Of a DNA stretch of 64,000 nucleotides, positions 54,087 through 62,780 are shown one piece after another. How positions within the stretch are numbered: position 1 is the stretch's first letter; each line of letters begins with the position of its first letter. This stretch comes from Halorubrum sp. CSM-61 (GTDB lineage: Archaea > Halobacteriota > Halobacteria > Halobacteriales > Haloferacaceae), in assembly GCF_003781945.1 (NCBI RefSeq), contig NZ_RJJW01000002.1:426863-490862 (forward strand). Direction: 5' to 3'. The notes beneath the pieces were generated by a model. The model had not been told where the DNA came from. It worked only from the letters and a program-made list of their open reading frames with translations, and made no database searches. A program made the position numbers and the translations under genes.

Positions 54087-54137
54087 ACTAGACTCCCGCC
54101 CGGCTCCAGCCCGTCCCTACTCGCTTTACGCGCCACC

Positions 54138-54542
54138 ATGAACGAACACACCGCCCCCGCGACGACGCGGCCCTCCACGCGGAAACGATACAAACGCATC
54201 GCCTACGGACTGCTCGGCGCCGGCATCCTCGCGCTGTGGATCGCCATCGCCCTGGATCGGTTCGCGATCGGCGTCGCCCTCTACTGGGCCGGCGGCATCG
54301 GCATGGGGCTCGTCCAGCGGTTCAGCCCCGTCGACCTGTACGACGAGCGCGACGCCGCCATCGAGCGCAAGGCCGGTCGGAACACGATGAACGTCTTCGT
54401 GCTCGGCGCGCCCGGCGGGCTCGTGTTACAGGAGAGCGGGCTCGTCACACTTCCCGGCGAGTTCCACGGCGCGATGTGGACGCTGTTCGCGATCTACGTC
54501 GTGTACGGCGCGTCCGTGCTCTACCACAAGTACCGCACATGA
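54138..54542 (+). CDS. Small membrane protein (DUF2178-like)
   Basis: This 134-residue protein has about four hydrophobic segments: IAYGLLGAGILALWIAIAL near 23-41, a second near 46-60, NVFVLGAPGGLVL near 85-97, and MWTLFAIYVVYGASVLY near 111-127. A central YDERDAAIERKAGRNT loop (68-83) is conserved in DUF2178 proteins, which are usually paired with a small HTH regulator exactly as here. The downstream HTH gene overlaps it as ATGA. The function is unknown; a role in stress sensing or sequestering the regulator at the membrane is a guess. Confidence 0.8.
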   Translation: MNEHTAPATTRPSTRKRYKRIAYGLLGAGILALWIAIALDRFAIGVALYWAGGIGMGLVQRFSPVDLYDERDAAIERKAGRNTMNVFVLGAPGGLVLQESGLVTLPGEFHGAMWTLFAIYVVYGASVLYHKYRT

Positions 54543-54742
54543 GAAACGACATCAGCGAGCGACGCGCGGAGACCGGCGAGAGTCAGGCCGACCTCGCCGC
54601 CGCCGTCGGCGTCACCCGCCAGACGATTAACGCGATCGAACGCGAGCGCTACGACCCCTCGCTGGAGCTCGCCTTCGACCTGGCCGCCCACTTCGGCTGC
54701 CGGATCGAGGACCTGTTCGATCCGGCGGACGAAGACCGCTGA
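54539..54742 (+). CDS. XRE-family HTH regulator
   Basis: This 67-residue protein is a single helix-turn-helix domain of the Cro/CI type: RRAETGESQADLAAAVGVTRQ and TINAIERERYDPSLELAF, ending CRIEDLFDPADED. It resembles the short YozG/PBSX-like regulators. It overlaps the membrane protein gene by four bases (ATGA). The tandem palindromes upstream of the operon are the obvious binding sites, so negative autoregulation is likely. The size is normal for the group. Confidence 0.9.
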   Translation: MRNDISERRAETGESQADLAAAVGVTRQTINAIERERYDPSLELAFDLAAHFGCRIEDLFDPADEDR

Positions 54743-54785
54743 GGACTTGTGCGGTCACACGCGGTGACAGCCCCGCCGAATCGTG

Positions 54786-55505
54786 CTATGAAATCGGGAT
54801 GACGTACGATTCGATAAAATCGATAAGCTTGTCTTCCAGTTCTTTTCGATCGGCGAAATATCGGAAGCGCAGGCTGTAGGCGTCGTCCATCTCGTCGATC
54901 GACGCACTGCTGAACTTCGGCTCGTACGTCTTTTGTCTCCCACTGCTTCGGTCCGCTTCGGAAAAGATGCAGAATGTCTTCGGGTCGCGTCGCCGTACTG
55001 TGGGTTCTCGAAGATCGAAATACTCCGGAACCGCGCCAGCTTCGGCGCCGGCTCAAGTCGTGAGACCCGCTTTCGTGAAGACGAACGCGTTTCCGTCGCT
55101 TGCCTTCGCGAATGCGACGGACTGATCGATCACCGCCATTCCGGGCTCGGCGAGTTCTTCGGTCGCGACTTCTCGCTTCGTCGGAATATCGACGTCGCTG
55201 GCGATGAAAACCGCTGCTTGGGTCCCCTTCGAGACCTCTCGACAGATCGATCTGAGGGTGGCCTGAATCCTGTCGGGAGCAACGTCGTCACTCTCGGGAG
55301 CGAGCGGGTCTGGTGGTAGCGGATAGTCGTCGTCGGGATAGAGATACGACGGGTCCAGCAGGCGATACGGACCCATCAGGAAGACGAGTACGTCGGAGGC
55401 GGTCGCCCATGGAACGGAGTCGACCACGGCGTCCCGAATCGGCGTTTCTCTGTACATCTCGAGATCTGACATCGTTTCTGGTCTCGACACCGCTTCGTAT
55501 ATCAA
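54786..55505 (-). pseudogene. Haloarchaeal hypothetical protein gene broken by an in-frame TGA
   Basis: The frame from the ATG at 55505 runs 150 codons (…DVLVFLMGPYRLLDPSYLYP…) to a TGA at 55053-55055, then continues in the same frame with 88 more coherent codons (AGAVPEYFDLREPT … DEMDDAYSLRFRYF … LIDFIESYVIPIS) to a TAG at 54786. A single GGA-to-TGA change would explain the interruption. The protein is probably a soluble haloarchaeal protein of about 240 residues of unknown function (possibly DUF7509; not certain). The truncated N-terminal 150 residues may still be made. Confidence 0.75.
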
Positions 55506-55566
55506 TACTGCCCGCTCTTCCTTAACGACGATTAAGTATATCCGTCTTGCCGTCTAACACACGCGT

Positions 55567-55953
55567 ATGAACGAACGGGAAGTCGAAAACGAAGCGCTGG
55601 CCGAAGTCGGCGACAACCGCCCAGAGGGGTACGAGCGAGTCGAATCAGAGCTACTCAACGACGCGCTCGATCTCGATCGCGAGGCCGAGCGACTCAAAGC
55701 GATGGGCGAGCCGACCAGATTCACGCTCCTGTACCTGCTATCTCGGGAAGGTCAGATCGAGAGCGGCGAGCTGGCGAGCGCTCTCGATCGCCGCCAAAAC
55801 GACCTGTACCACCACCTCAACACTCTGGAGGACGCCGGTCTCGTCGGGAAGTTCCGAAACGGAAAGACGCGAGTATACGAGCTCTCGCCGCTTGCAGAGA
55901 CGTTCGTGCCGCAGCTGTTCGAGGCAGTCAACGAGCGATCCGAGGCGGTGTAG
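55567..55953 (+). CDS. ArsR-type winged-helix regulator
   Basis: This 128-residue protein has a winged-helix domain from about 40 to 115: ERLKAMGEPTRFTLLYLLSR, ELASALDRRQNDLYHHLNTL as the recognition helix, and LVGKFRNGKTRVYELS as the wing. The acidic N-terminal 38 residues are halophile-typical. No metal-binding cysteines are present, so it senses something other than a thiol-bound metal. It is divergent from the broken gene at 54786-55505 with a 61-bp shared promoter (TTAAGTATATCCG near 55530), and probably controls it. Confidence 0.9.
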   Translation: MNEREVENEALAEVGDNRPEGYERVESELLNDALDLDREAERLKAMGEPTRFTLLYLLSREGQIESGELASALDRRQNDLYHHLNTLEDAGLVGKFRNGKTRVYELSPLAETFVPQLFEAVNERSEAV

Positions 55954-55993
55954 AACTGAGACGCGTCGAGACCTCCCACCACGTACCCCGACC

Positions 55994-56632
55994 CTACCGC
56001 GGCGTCGCCACGACGCCGAGGTGGTCCTCGTGGAATCGGTCCAGCCGTCCCGTCTCCAGAATTTCGTAGGCCTCTCGGAGCCGGTCGAGGGCGCTCTCGA
56101 ACACCGTCTCCGGAGCCGCCGTCACGTCTTCGCTGCGCGCCTTGATCGCGAGCAGCAGCCGCCCGTCGTCCGCGAGGAACCGGGCGTTGCGCGCGGCGAC
56201 CTCGGCCTGTCCGCGCGTCGCCACGTCCTGAACGATGGCGTCCACGTCGCTCTCGACGACGTGCGCGTACCGGGTCGGCGTCCGCGCGTCCTTCAACAGC
56301 GGGAACAGCCGGTCGCGGGGCTCGGCCGCCTCGACGAGGTCCCGCGCCGGGCGCGGCGCGAACTCCACCGCGTACGTGGGCCCCGCGAAGTCCGCGACGT
56401 GGCTGACGGTCGTCCCGCTGGCCGCGCCGAGGTACAACACCGTCTCGCCGCCGGACAGGCCCGTCTCGAACCCGAGCTCGAACATCCCGCCGAGCTTCGA
56501 GCGGCCGGGGTCCCACGCGCGCCACCCGTCCGCGGTCGGCTCGCCGTACACCGGCGGGCCGCGGGTCGCCAGCCGGGTCTCCCCGTCGATCTCGCGTCGC
56601 TCGACGCCCGCCGGTAGCTCGGGGTCGCTCAC
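55994..56632 (-). CDS. flpA: Fibrillarin-like rRNA/tRNA 2'-O-methyltransferase
   Basis: This 212-residue SAM-dependent methyltransferase is the catalytic subunit of archaeal C/D-box RNPs. It has the N-terminal RAWDPGRSKLGGM region, the SAM loop LYLGAASGTTVSHVADF near 66-82, YAVEFAPRP, and ESDVDAIVQDV near 128-138 with the catalytic aspartates. LLLAIKARSED carries the catalytic lysine. It overlaps the Nop5 gene by 4 bp, the standard archaeal arrangement, and works in the nucleoid/cytoplasm on rRNA guided by C/D sRNAs. Confidence 0.96.
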   Translation of the reverse strand: MSDPELPAGVERREIDGETRLATRGPPVYGEPTADGWRAWDPGRSKLGGMFELGFETGLSGGETVLYLGAASGTTVSHVADFAGPTYAVEFAPRPARDLVEAAEPRDRLFPLLKDARTPTRYAHVVESDVDAIVQDVATRGQAEVAARNARFLADDGRLLLAIKARSEDVTAAPETVFESALDRLREAYEILETGRLDRFHEDHLGVVATPR

Positions 56633-57567
56633 GCGTCACCCCCCGCGTCCGTGTCGGCGTCGCCATCGCTCCCGTCGTCGCCCTTCTCCCCCTCTGCCCG
56701 CGCCCGGATCGTCGCCATCCGCTCGCGGAGCTCCTCGTGGAGCGTCTCGCGGCGCTCGCCCGAGTAGTGGTCCACCCGAGCCGCGAGGGTCAGCTTGCCC
56801 GCGAGCGCCCGCGCCGCCGATCCGCGGTCCTCGGGCCGGGTGTTTCGCACGTACTCGTGGGTGTAGATGATCCCGTGTTTCGGCGAGGGGGCGCGCCCGG
56901 AGAGGTGCGCGAACAGGGCGTCCTCCGCGCCGAGCACCTGCACGGTCCCGGAGGGCTTCTTCGCGAGCGACTCTAACCCGCCTGCCAAGGCGATCAGCCG
57001 CGCCGCGAGCTCCGGACCGGCCATCTCGGCGAGGTTCGGCGCCACCGCCGGCGCGGTCCGTTCGATCGTCTCGGCGAGCGCGTCGCGCTCGTCGGCGAGA
57101 CCGACGACCCGCGTCGCGAGCGAGACCGCCCGCCGCTCCAGTTCGCCGTCGGGCTCCCGCTTCGCCACGGCGCGGGCGCCTTCGACCCCCGGATCGACGT
57201 CGTCGAAGAGGCTCCCGGCCCACTCGGCGGCGCGCTCGGCCAGCTCGTTGGCGGTGCGCTCGCAGTCGTCTAAGGCCCGTACCGCGTGGACGAGCTGTTG
57301 ATCGTCTGCGCGCTCGCGCTCGCGGACCGCCTCGCGGGTCGCCGCCACGGACGCCTCGTGGAGGCGGTCGTAGTAGTCGTCGCGCGAGTCGACGAATCCG
57401 GAGTCGACGGCGAGACCGGGCCAGTCGCGCGGCCCGTCGGCCTCGCCGTCGGCGATTCGGGCGCGGAGCGACCCCTCGTCGCCCCTCGCGTCGGAGCCGG
57501 CCGGCGAACCGCCGGCGAACCAGCCGGCGCCGGGACCGGTCTCGGCGTCGTCTTCGGTGTCGGTCAT
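56629..57567 (-). CDS. nop5: Nop5/Nop56-58 C/D-box RNP core protein
   Basis: This 312-residue protein bridges fibrillarin and L7Ae on C/D-box sRNAs. The Nop domain shows LAEMAGPELAARLIALAGGL near 182-201, SLAKKPSGTVQVLGAEDALF near 203-222 and PKHGIIYTHEYVRN near 232-245, the canonical RNA-binding stretch. The N-terminal fibrillarin-binding part is acidic. Its first 40 residues are low-complexity. It is shorter than many homologues at the C-terminus, where the usual K-K-x tail is replaced by an acidic tail. Stop and start overlap with the fibrillarin gene. Confidence 0.95.
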   Translation of the reverse strand: MTDTEDDAETGPGAGWFAGGSPAGSDARGDEGSLRARIADGEADGPRDWPGLAVDSGFVDSRDDYYDRLHEASVAATREAVRERERADDQQLVHAVRALDDCERTANELAERAAEWAGSLFDDVDPGVEGARAVAKREPDGELERRAVSLATRVVGLADERDALAETIERTAPAVAPNLAEMAGPELAARLIALAGGLESLAKKPSGTVQVLGAEDALFAHLSGRAPSPKHGIIYTHEYVRNTRPEDRGSAARALAGKLTLAARVDHYSGERRETLHEELRERMATIRARAEGEKGDDGSDGDADTDAGGDA

Positions 57568-57653
57568 TGCCCGTGGCTACTTCGCCCGGTCGTATAGGCG
57601 TTCCCGAAACGGGGCGGAAGAAGGGATTGGCGGAAACCGGGCTTGCGTCCCGG

Positions 57654-57914
57654 CTACTCGTCGGTCAGCTCGATCGTCGCGCCCGCGTCGTCGGAGTCGG
57701 CCTCCTCTGAGTCGTCGCCGCCGGACCGGAACTCCGCGAAGACGCCGTCGGCCCCGCTTCGGAGGTCCGCGAGCGTCGCGCCCGCGAGCCCGCCGAGCGC
57801 GCCCCCGGTGCTCGCCGCGTTTCGACTGACCAGTCCGCCGATAGCGGCGCCCACCGCCGCCCCGACCGCCGCGTACTTCGCTCGTGACAGCGCGCCCTTG
57901 ATTCGGGATTTCAT
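57654..57914 (-). CDS. Small glycine-zipper protein of unknown function
   Basis: This 86-residue protein has a basic start (MKSRIKGALSRAKY), a glycine/alanine-rich hydrophobic part (AAVGAAVGAAIGGLVSR near 15-31) and a second such part (GGALGGLAGATLADL), then an acidic tail. Glycine-zipper sequences of this kind usually lie in membranes or associate with them. The start is the ATG at 57914; an in-frame GTG nine codons upstream is less likely. No characterised family is recognised. Confidence 0.72.
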   Translation of the reverse strand: MKSRIKGALSRAKYAAVGAAVGAAIGGLVSRNAASTGGALGGLAGATLADLRSGADGVFAEFRSGGDDSEEADSDDAGATIELTDE

Positions 57915-57981
57915 ACGCGTCACTTCGCTGCGAACTCTCAAAAACCTGTCGTCGGTGTAAGGACGAAACCTTGCGGCGAGG

Positions 57982-58764
57982 TCACTGCAGCCGCTTCGTC
58001 GTCTCGACGAGGGGATGCCGCGCGTAATCGACGATCTCGATGTCGGTGATGTCGGCGAGCCCCTCCTTCTCGGCGGTCTTGGCCATCCCGAGGTCGACCG
58101 GGTGGTCGGGAACGATCACGTATGCGTCCATCTCGTCGATCCCGGCCTCGTGGGCCGCCATCACGCGGTGGTGGCCGTCGGCGAGGTGGAGCGTGCCGCC
58201 GTTGTCGATGACGACGAGCGGCTCCGCCAGCCCGCGTTTCAGTTCGTACTTCCGCCCCTCGAGCTCGTCCGCGTACACGCGGGCCTGCGTGGGCGTGAGG
58301 TCGGTAAGCTCCACCTCGCGGCGCTCCTCCGAGAGCCCGACGCCGTGGATCTGTTCGAGCGTGCGCATCAGCTTGCCCACCTTGCTCGGAGTGGCGCGCT
58401 CGATCTGCGAGCGCACCACGTCCGTGTTCGAGATGATCCCGACGAGGTTGTCGGCGTCGTCGACGACCGGGAGCCGCTGGATCCCGGACCGGAGGATGAC
58501 GCGCGCGGCGTCGGTCACCTTCATGTCGGGGTGCGCGACGATGAGGTCGTCGGACATCACGGTGAAGACGGGGGCCTCGTCGTCGGCGAGCAGGAGGTCG
58601 GCAGCCGAGACGAACCCCTCGACCGTCCGGCCCTGCGTGACGGGGAACCCGTTGTGGCCGTTGCTCTCGGCCATGCGCCGCGCGACCTCGCCGACCCTCT
58701 CGTCGGGGCTCACGGTCTCGACGTCGCGGGTCATGTACTCGCCGACGGTCGGTTTCCCGCTCAT
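57982..58764 (-). CDS. CBS-pair and ParB-like (Srx) domain fusion protein
   Basis: This 260-residue protein has two CBS motifs in the first 125 residues (GEYMTRDVETVSPDERVGEVA; TVMSDDLIVAHPDMKVTDAA; GIQRLPVVDDADNLVGIIS), which normally bind adenine nucleotides. A ParB/sulfiredoxin-like nuclease domain follows near 155-225: TPTQARVYADELEG, PLVVIDNGGTLHLADGHHRV. The G-H-H-R motif is the ATP/CTP-binding signature of ParB-like domains. The role is not established; nucleotide-regulated hydrolysis or kinase activity (SerK-like free serine kinases have the same fold) is possible. Confidence 0.88.
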   Translation of the reverse strand: MSGKPTVGEYMTRDVETVSPDERVGEVARRMAESNGHNGFPVTQGRTVEGFVSAADLLLADDEAPVFTVMSDDLIVAHPDMKVTDAARVILRSGIQRLPVVDDADNLVGIISNTDVVRSQIERATPSKVGKLMRTLEQIHGVGLSEERREVELTDLTPTQARVYADELEGRKYELKRGLAEPLVVIDNGGTLHLADGHHRVMAAHEAGIDEMDAYVIVPDHPVDLGMAKTAEKEGLADITDIEIVDYARHPLVETTKRLQ

Positions 58765-58810
58765 CGTCCGACGTTGGCGTCGCCGCAGTAAAAAGGGGCC
58801 GGAGGCGGCG

Positions 58811-59764
58811 TCACTCCCCGCCGCCCGACTCGGAGCCGGTCCGGGCGGTCCCGGGTCGCTCGTGCGCGACGAACTCCGCCGCGTTGACGACGTAGTGCGC
58901 GACGGCGACCGCGAGGAGGCTGCCGGTGGCGACGAACAGCCCCGCGAGCGCGGCGCCGAGCCCGCCGGCGACGGCGATCCCGAGCCGCCCCTGCGCGCCG
59001 TGGCCGAGCCCGAACGCGACCGACGAGCCGACGACCAGGAGCCACGGATCGAGCGCGAAGCCGACCGCGAACGCGCCCACTAACGCGCCGCGGAACAGCG
59101 CCTCCTCGAAGACCGCGACGACCGGGAGGGCGACGCCGAGAAGCAGGGCCCACTCGCCGACATCGGTCGGGGACATCGCCTCGCGGAGCCGCGTCGAGGG
59201 CGCGACGCCGGCCCGAGCGCCCAGCCGCGCGACCGCCTCGTTGCCGGCGGCGAGGGCGAGCCCCGCGCCGACGCCGAGGGCGACGAGGGCGGCGGCCCCG
59301 AAAGACGCGACCGCCGGCGCGCCGAGCGTCGGGTGGGACCCGCCGATCCCGAACGCCGACGCCGGCACCGCGGTCCACCACGCGATCGCGGCGAGGACGG
59401 TCAACGCGACCGCCTGGGAGACGGTCGCGTTGACCAAGAGGAGTCGCGTCGTGAGGACCGGCCGATTCTGTCGGGCGGCGTTCGGGGATAGGTCGCTGTC
59501 GCGGTCGGTGTCGCTGTCGCGGTCGGTGTCGCTGTCGCGGTCGGTGTCGCTGTCGCGGTCGGTGTCGCTGTCGCGGTCGGTGTCGCTGTCGCGGTCGGTG
59601 TCGCGGTCGCGGTCGCGGTTGCTGTCGCGGTCGCCGTCGGAGACCTCGCTCCGCGAATCGACGAACCGAGCGCTCTCGAGGAGGCGTCGAGAGCGACGGG
59701 TGAAGAACAGAAGCAGCAGCGTCAGGGCGACGGTCGCGACCGCGAACGTCGCCCAGTCGGGCAT
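58811..59764 (-). CDS. CPBP family intramembrane metalloprotease with repeat linker
   Basis: This 317-residue membrane protein has a first helix (TFAVATVALTLLLLFFTR) at about 5-22, a hydrophilic linker of DRDSDT repeats at about 45-92, and then six or seven helices. The CPBP/Abi motifs are VFEEALFRGALVGAF near 221-235 (E-E-x3-R) and AFGLGHGAQGRLG near 250-262 (F-x3-H). A final HYVVNAAEF supplies the remaining H-x3-N/E ligand. CPBP proteases cleave within membranes (Rce1-like). The long repeat linker is not part of the family. Confidence 0.88.
   Translation of the reverse strand: MPDWATFAVATVALTLLLLFFTRRSRRLLESARFVDSRSEVSDGDRDSNRDRDRDTDRDSDTDRDSDTDRDSDTDRDSDTDRDSDTDRDSDLSPNAARQNRPVLTTRLLLVNATVSQAVALTVLAAIAWWTAVPASAFGIGGSHPTLGAPAVASFGAAALVALGVGAGLALAAGNEAVARLGARAGVAPSTRLREAMSPTDVGEWALLLGVALPVVAVFEEALFRGALVGAFAVGFALDPWLLVVGSSVAFGLGHGAQGRLGIAVAGGLGAALAGLFVATGSLLAVAVAHYVVNAAEFVAHERPGTARTGSESGGGE
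59493..59640 (-). repeat. 18-bp tandem repeat encoding DRDSDT units
   Basis: Six perfect copies of TCGCTGTCGCGGTCGGTG (59493-59600) followed by degenerate units. Multiples of 18 keep the frame, so copy number can change without breaking the gene. Confidence 0.92.
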
Positions 59765-59787
59765 CGGAGTTGGTGAGGGCGGCTACC

Positions 59788-62079
59788 CTACTGCGGGCTC
59801 GGGCTGGAGGGACCCGAGACGCTCCCCTCCTTCAGCGTCGATCCCGTGATCGACTTCAGCCGGGAGACGAGCGAGTCCTTCTCGGTTTCGCCCTCCAGGG
59901 CGATGTCGAGGACCTCGCTGATGTGCGAGACCGGGATGACCTCGATCATGTCCTCGTACTCGTCTTCGATCATCACGTCCTGCTCGTTCGCCTGCGGGAT
60001 GATGACCCGGGTGCAGCCGGCCTTCGCGGCCGCCTCGATCTTGTGGGTGACGCCGCCGACGGGGAGCACGTCGCCCCGCACCGACAGCGAGCCCGTCATC
60101 GCGAGGCTCTGGTCGACGCCGACGTTCTCCAGCGCGGAGATGACGGCGGTCGCGACCGTGATGGACGCGCTGTCCCCGTCGACGCCCTGCTGGCCCGCCT
60201 GCACGAACTGGATGTGGATGTCCATCTCCGAGATGTTCTCGTCGGAGAACTTCTTGATGATCGCGGAGACGTTCGACACCGACTCCTGGGCCATCTCCTT
60301 CAGCTGGCCCGTGGCGATGACCTCGCCGGGCCCCTGCGAGGGCGCGACCTCGGCCATCACCGGGAGCATGATCCCGGAGTCCTCGCCCATCACGGCGAGG
60401 CCGTTGACGCGGCCGACGACGTAGCCGTCGGAGACCTGCAGCTCGTAGTCCTTCCGGCGCTCGATGAAGTCGTCCGCGAGCTGCTGTTCGATGGAGCGCG
60501 AGCGCCCCTTCGCCTGCAGCACGTGCTCGCGGGTGGTGAGCTCGGCGTCCTCGCCGCGGGCGATGTCGCCGGCGACGCGGACGAGTCCGCCGAGGTTCCG
60601 GAACAGGAGGGTGAGGTGGCCCTTCCGGCCGGAGCGGCGCTTGGCCTCGAGGATGACCTCCTCGATGGCCTCCGCCGAGAACTCCGGCAGGCGGCCGTCC
60701 TTCGCGACCTCCTGGGCGATGAACCGGACGTACTTCCGGCGCATCTCCGGGGTGTCCTCGATGGTGTCCTCCATGTACACCTCGTAGCCGTACCCCTTGA
60801 TGCGGGAGCGCAGCGCCGGGTGCATGTTCTCCATCGCGTCGAGGTTCCCGGCCGCGATCATGACGAAGTCGGTCGGGACGGGCTCGGTCTGGACCATCGC
60901 GCCCGAGGAGCGCTCGGACTGGCCCGTGATCGAGAACTCGCCCTCCTGGATCGCCGTCATGAGGTGCTGCTGGCTACGGATGTCGAGCGTGTTGATCTCG
61001 TCGATGAACAGCACGCCCTTGTTCGCCTTGTGGATGGCCCCGGCCTCGACGCGGTCGTGGCTGGGGGTCTCCATCCCGCCGGACTGGAACGGGTCGTGCC
61101 GGACGTCGCCGAGCAGCGCGCCGGCGTGCGCGCCGGTCGCGTCGCGGAACGGCGCGGTCTTCGTGTCGCCGTTGTTCACCAGCAGGTTCGGGATCATCGC
61201 GTCCGATCCGCGGTTGAGGTAGCGGAAGACGAGGTAGACGACCCCGGCGGCGATGATGCCGACGAGGATCTGGCCGACGATGATGAGCGCGTAGCCCAAC
61301 ACGACGGCGATGATGATCCACATCAACAGCGACCGCATCTGGTTGCGCTTGCGCGCCTCCTCGCGGTGCGCGTCGACGATCTGGTCGCCCTTCCCGGCGG
61401 GGACGGTCCGGACCTTCGGCTTGTTGCCGTCCTCCGGGTTGTGGTAGACTAACACGTCCTGGAGCTCCTCCTTTGGGAGCAGCTCGGACATCGCCTTCGC
61501 GAGCATCGACTTCCCGGTCCCGGGCGAGCCGATCATCATCACGTGGCGGCGCTGCTTGGCCGCCTTGATGATCACGTCGCGGGCGTGCTCCTGCCCGATG
61601 ACCTGGTCGACGAGCCGATCGGGGATCTCGAGCTCGGCGGTGGTGTCGATCTTGAGCCCGCCGAGGAGGTCGTCTTCGTCGGGGTCCTCCTCGATCTCGG
61701 CGCCCTCGACCTCGACGGTGCTGCCGAGGTCGTCGATGCCGCCCTCGCTTGGTTCGGCGTCACCCTCGGGGGTGGCGCCGTTCGCTTCCTCGCGGCCCGT
61801 CTCGGCGCCGTCCGGTCCGGGTCCGTCGACGACGACCCCGTCGTCCCAGACCTCGTCGGGCTCGGCCGGGTCGCCGGCGACCGACTCCTCCTCGGAGTCC
61901 GGGTCGCTGGTGTCGCCGGCGCCGTCGGGCTCGTCGACCCCTTCGTCCCTCGGCGCGCGGGCGCCGTCGTCGCGGGCGTCCTCGCCGTTCCCCGTCGAGT
62001 CCGGGATCCCGACGCCGGAGTCGTCCGGCTCCTCGGGGTCCTCGGTCGGCGGGTCGTTCGCGTCCTTTTCGTTGCTCAT
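59788..62079 (-). CDS. lonB: Membrane-bound archaeal Lon protease (LonB)
   Basis: This 763-residue ATP-dependent protease has a long acidic Ser/Glu-rich N-terminus of about 135 residues. The AAA+ module has Walker A GSPGTGKS near 182, interrupted by two membrane helices (MWIIIAVVLGYALIIVGQIL and an adjacent VGIIAAGVVYLVF, near 250-290) that anchor it. Walker B is VLFIDEINTLD near 354. The protease domain has the catalytic Ser in GVDGDSASI near 632 and Lys in VGGVTHKIEAAAK near 679. In Haloferax LonB is essential and degrades membrane-linked and lipid-pathway proteins. The start is the ATG at 62079. Confidence 0.96.
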   Translation of the reverse strand: MSNEKDANDPPTEDPEEPDDSGVGIPDSTGNGEDARDDGARAPRDEGVDEPDGAGDTSDPDSEEESVAGDPAEPDEVWDDGVVVDGPGPDGAETGREEANGATPEGDAEPSEGGIDDLGSTVEVEGAEIEEDPDEDDLLGGLKIDTTAELEIPDRLVDQVIGQEHARDVIIKAAKQRRHVMMIGSPGTGKSMLAKAMSELLPKEELQDVLVYHNPEDGNKPKVRTVPAGKGDQIVDAHREEARKRNQMRSLLMWIIIAVVLGYALIIVGQILVGIIAAGVVYLVFRYLNRGSDAMIPNLLVNNGDTKTAPFRDATGAHAGALLGDVRHDPFQSGGMETPSHDRVEAGAIHKANKGVLFIDEINTLDIRSQQHLMTAIQEGEFSITGQSERSSGAMVQTEPVPTDFVMIAAGNLDAMENMHPALRSRIKGYGYEVYMEDTIEDTPEMRRKYVRFIAQEVAKDGRLPEFSAEAIEEVILEAKRRSGRKGHLTLLFRNLGGLVRVAGDIARGEDAELTTREHVLQAKGRSRSIEQQLADDFIERRKDYELQVSDGYVVGRVNGLAVMGEDSGIMLPVMAEVAPSQGPGEVIATGQLKEMAQESVSNVSAIIKKFSDENISEMDIHIQFVQAGQQGVDGDSASITVATAVISALENVGVDQSLAMTGSLSVRGDVLPVGGVTHKIEAAAKAGCTRVIIPQANEQDVMIEDEYEDMIEVIPVSHISEVLDIALEGETEKDSLVSRLKSITGSTLKEGSVSGPSSPSPQ

Positions 62080-62249
62080 AGAATCGGGATTCGCTACGAA
62101 AAACGACGGGTCGGCTACTGATATACTTTCTCCCCGCGGACGAACCGTACAGGTTTCCAAAAACGATGCAGATACGGCCTAGATCCCACGATATCGGGTT
62201 TCGAGGGTTCCCACTGAGTTTATAAACGAGGCCCTCGCTACGTGGATCC

Positions 62250-62780
62250 ATGCGCGGGTTCTACATCGGGCGGTATCAGCCGTTTCACGACGGCCACCGA
62301 CACATGGTCGAGGAGATCGCGGCCGAGGTCGACGAGCTCGTGTTGGGGATCGGTTCGGCCGGCGACTCCCACACCACTCGTAACCCGTTCACGGCCGGCG
62401 AGCGCGTGATGATGGTGACGAAGGCCGTCCAGGAGCTCGACGTCACCACCTACGTCGTCCCGATCGAGGACCTCGAACGCAACTCCGTGTGGGTGAGCCA
62501 CGTCCAGAGCATGACCCCGCGGTTCGACGTGGCGTACTCGAACAACCCGCTCGTCGTCCGGCTGTTCGAGGAGGCCGGCGTCGAGGTCCGCGGTTCCCCG
62601 ATGTTCCGCCGCGACGTGCTGGAGGGGACGGAGCTCCGCGAGCGGATGATCCACGGCCGCGACTGGCAGGCGCTGGTCCCGGAGACCGTCGTCGACGTGA
62701 TCGAGGAGATCGGCGGCGTCGAGCGCATCCGGCGGATCGCGGAGACCGACGCGAACGGCGAAGCCCCCTCCGACGCTTGA
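62250..62780 (+). CDS. nadM: Nicotinamide-nucleotide adenylyltransferase
   Basis: This 176-residue enzyme joins ATP and NMN to make NAD+. The nucleotidyltransferase signature GRYQPFHDGHRHM is at residues 7-19, GIGSAGDSHTTRNPFTAGER follows near 33-52, and SPMFRRD near 113-119 corresponds to the second ATP-binding motif. Length and motifs match archaeal NadM-type enzymes. The start is the ATG at 62250, 29 bp after a TTTATAA box, suggesting a leaderless transcript. It is divergent from LonB and 67 bp before the next gene. Confidence 0.95.
   Translation: MRGFYIGRYQPFHDGHRHMVEEIAAEVDELVLGIGSAGDSHTTRNPFTAGERVMMVTKAVQELDVTTYVVPIEDLERNSVWVSHVQSMTPRFDVAYSNNPLVVRLFEEAGVEVRGSPMFRRDVLEGTELRERMIHGRDWQALVPETVVDVIEEIGGVERIRRIAETDANGEAPSDA

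Noticed and set aside
55053..55055. TGA as a selenocysteine codon
   Set aside because: Selenocysteine use is not known in haloarchaea, no SECIS-like hairpin was seen, and a Gly codon one base away is the simpler explanation.
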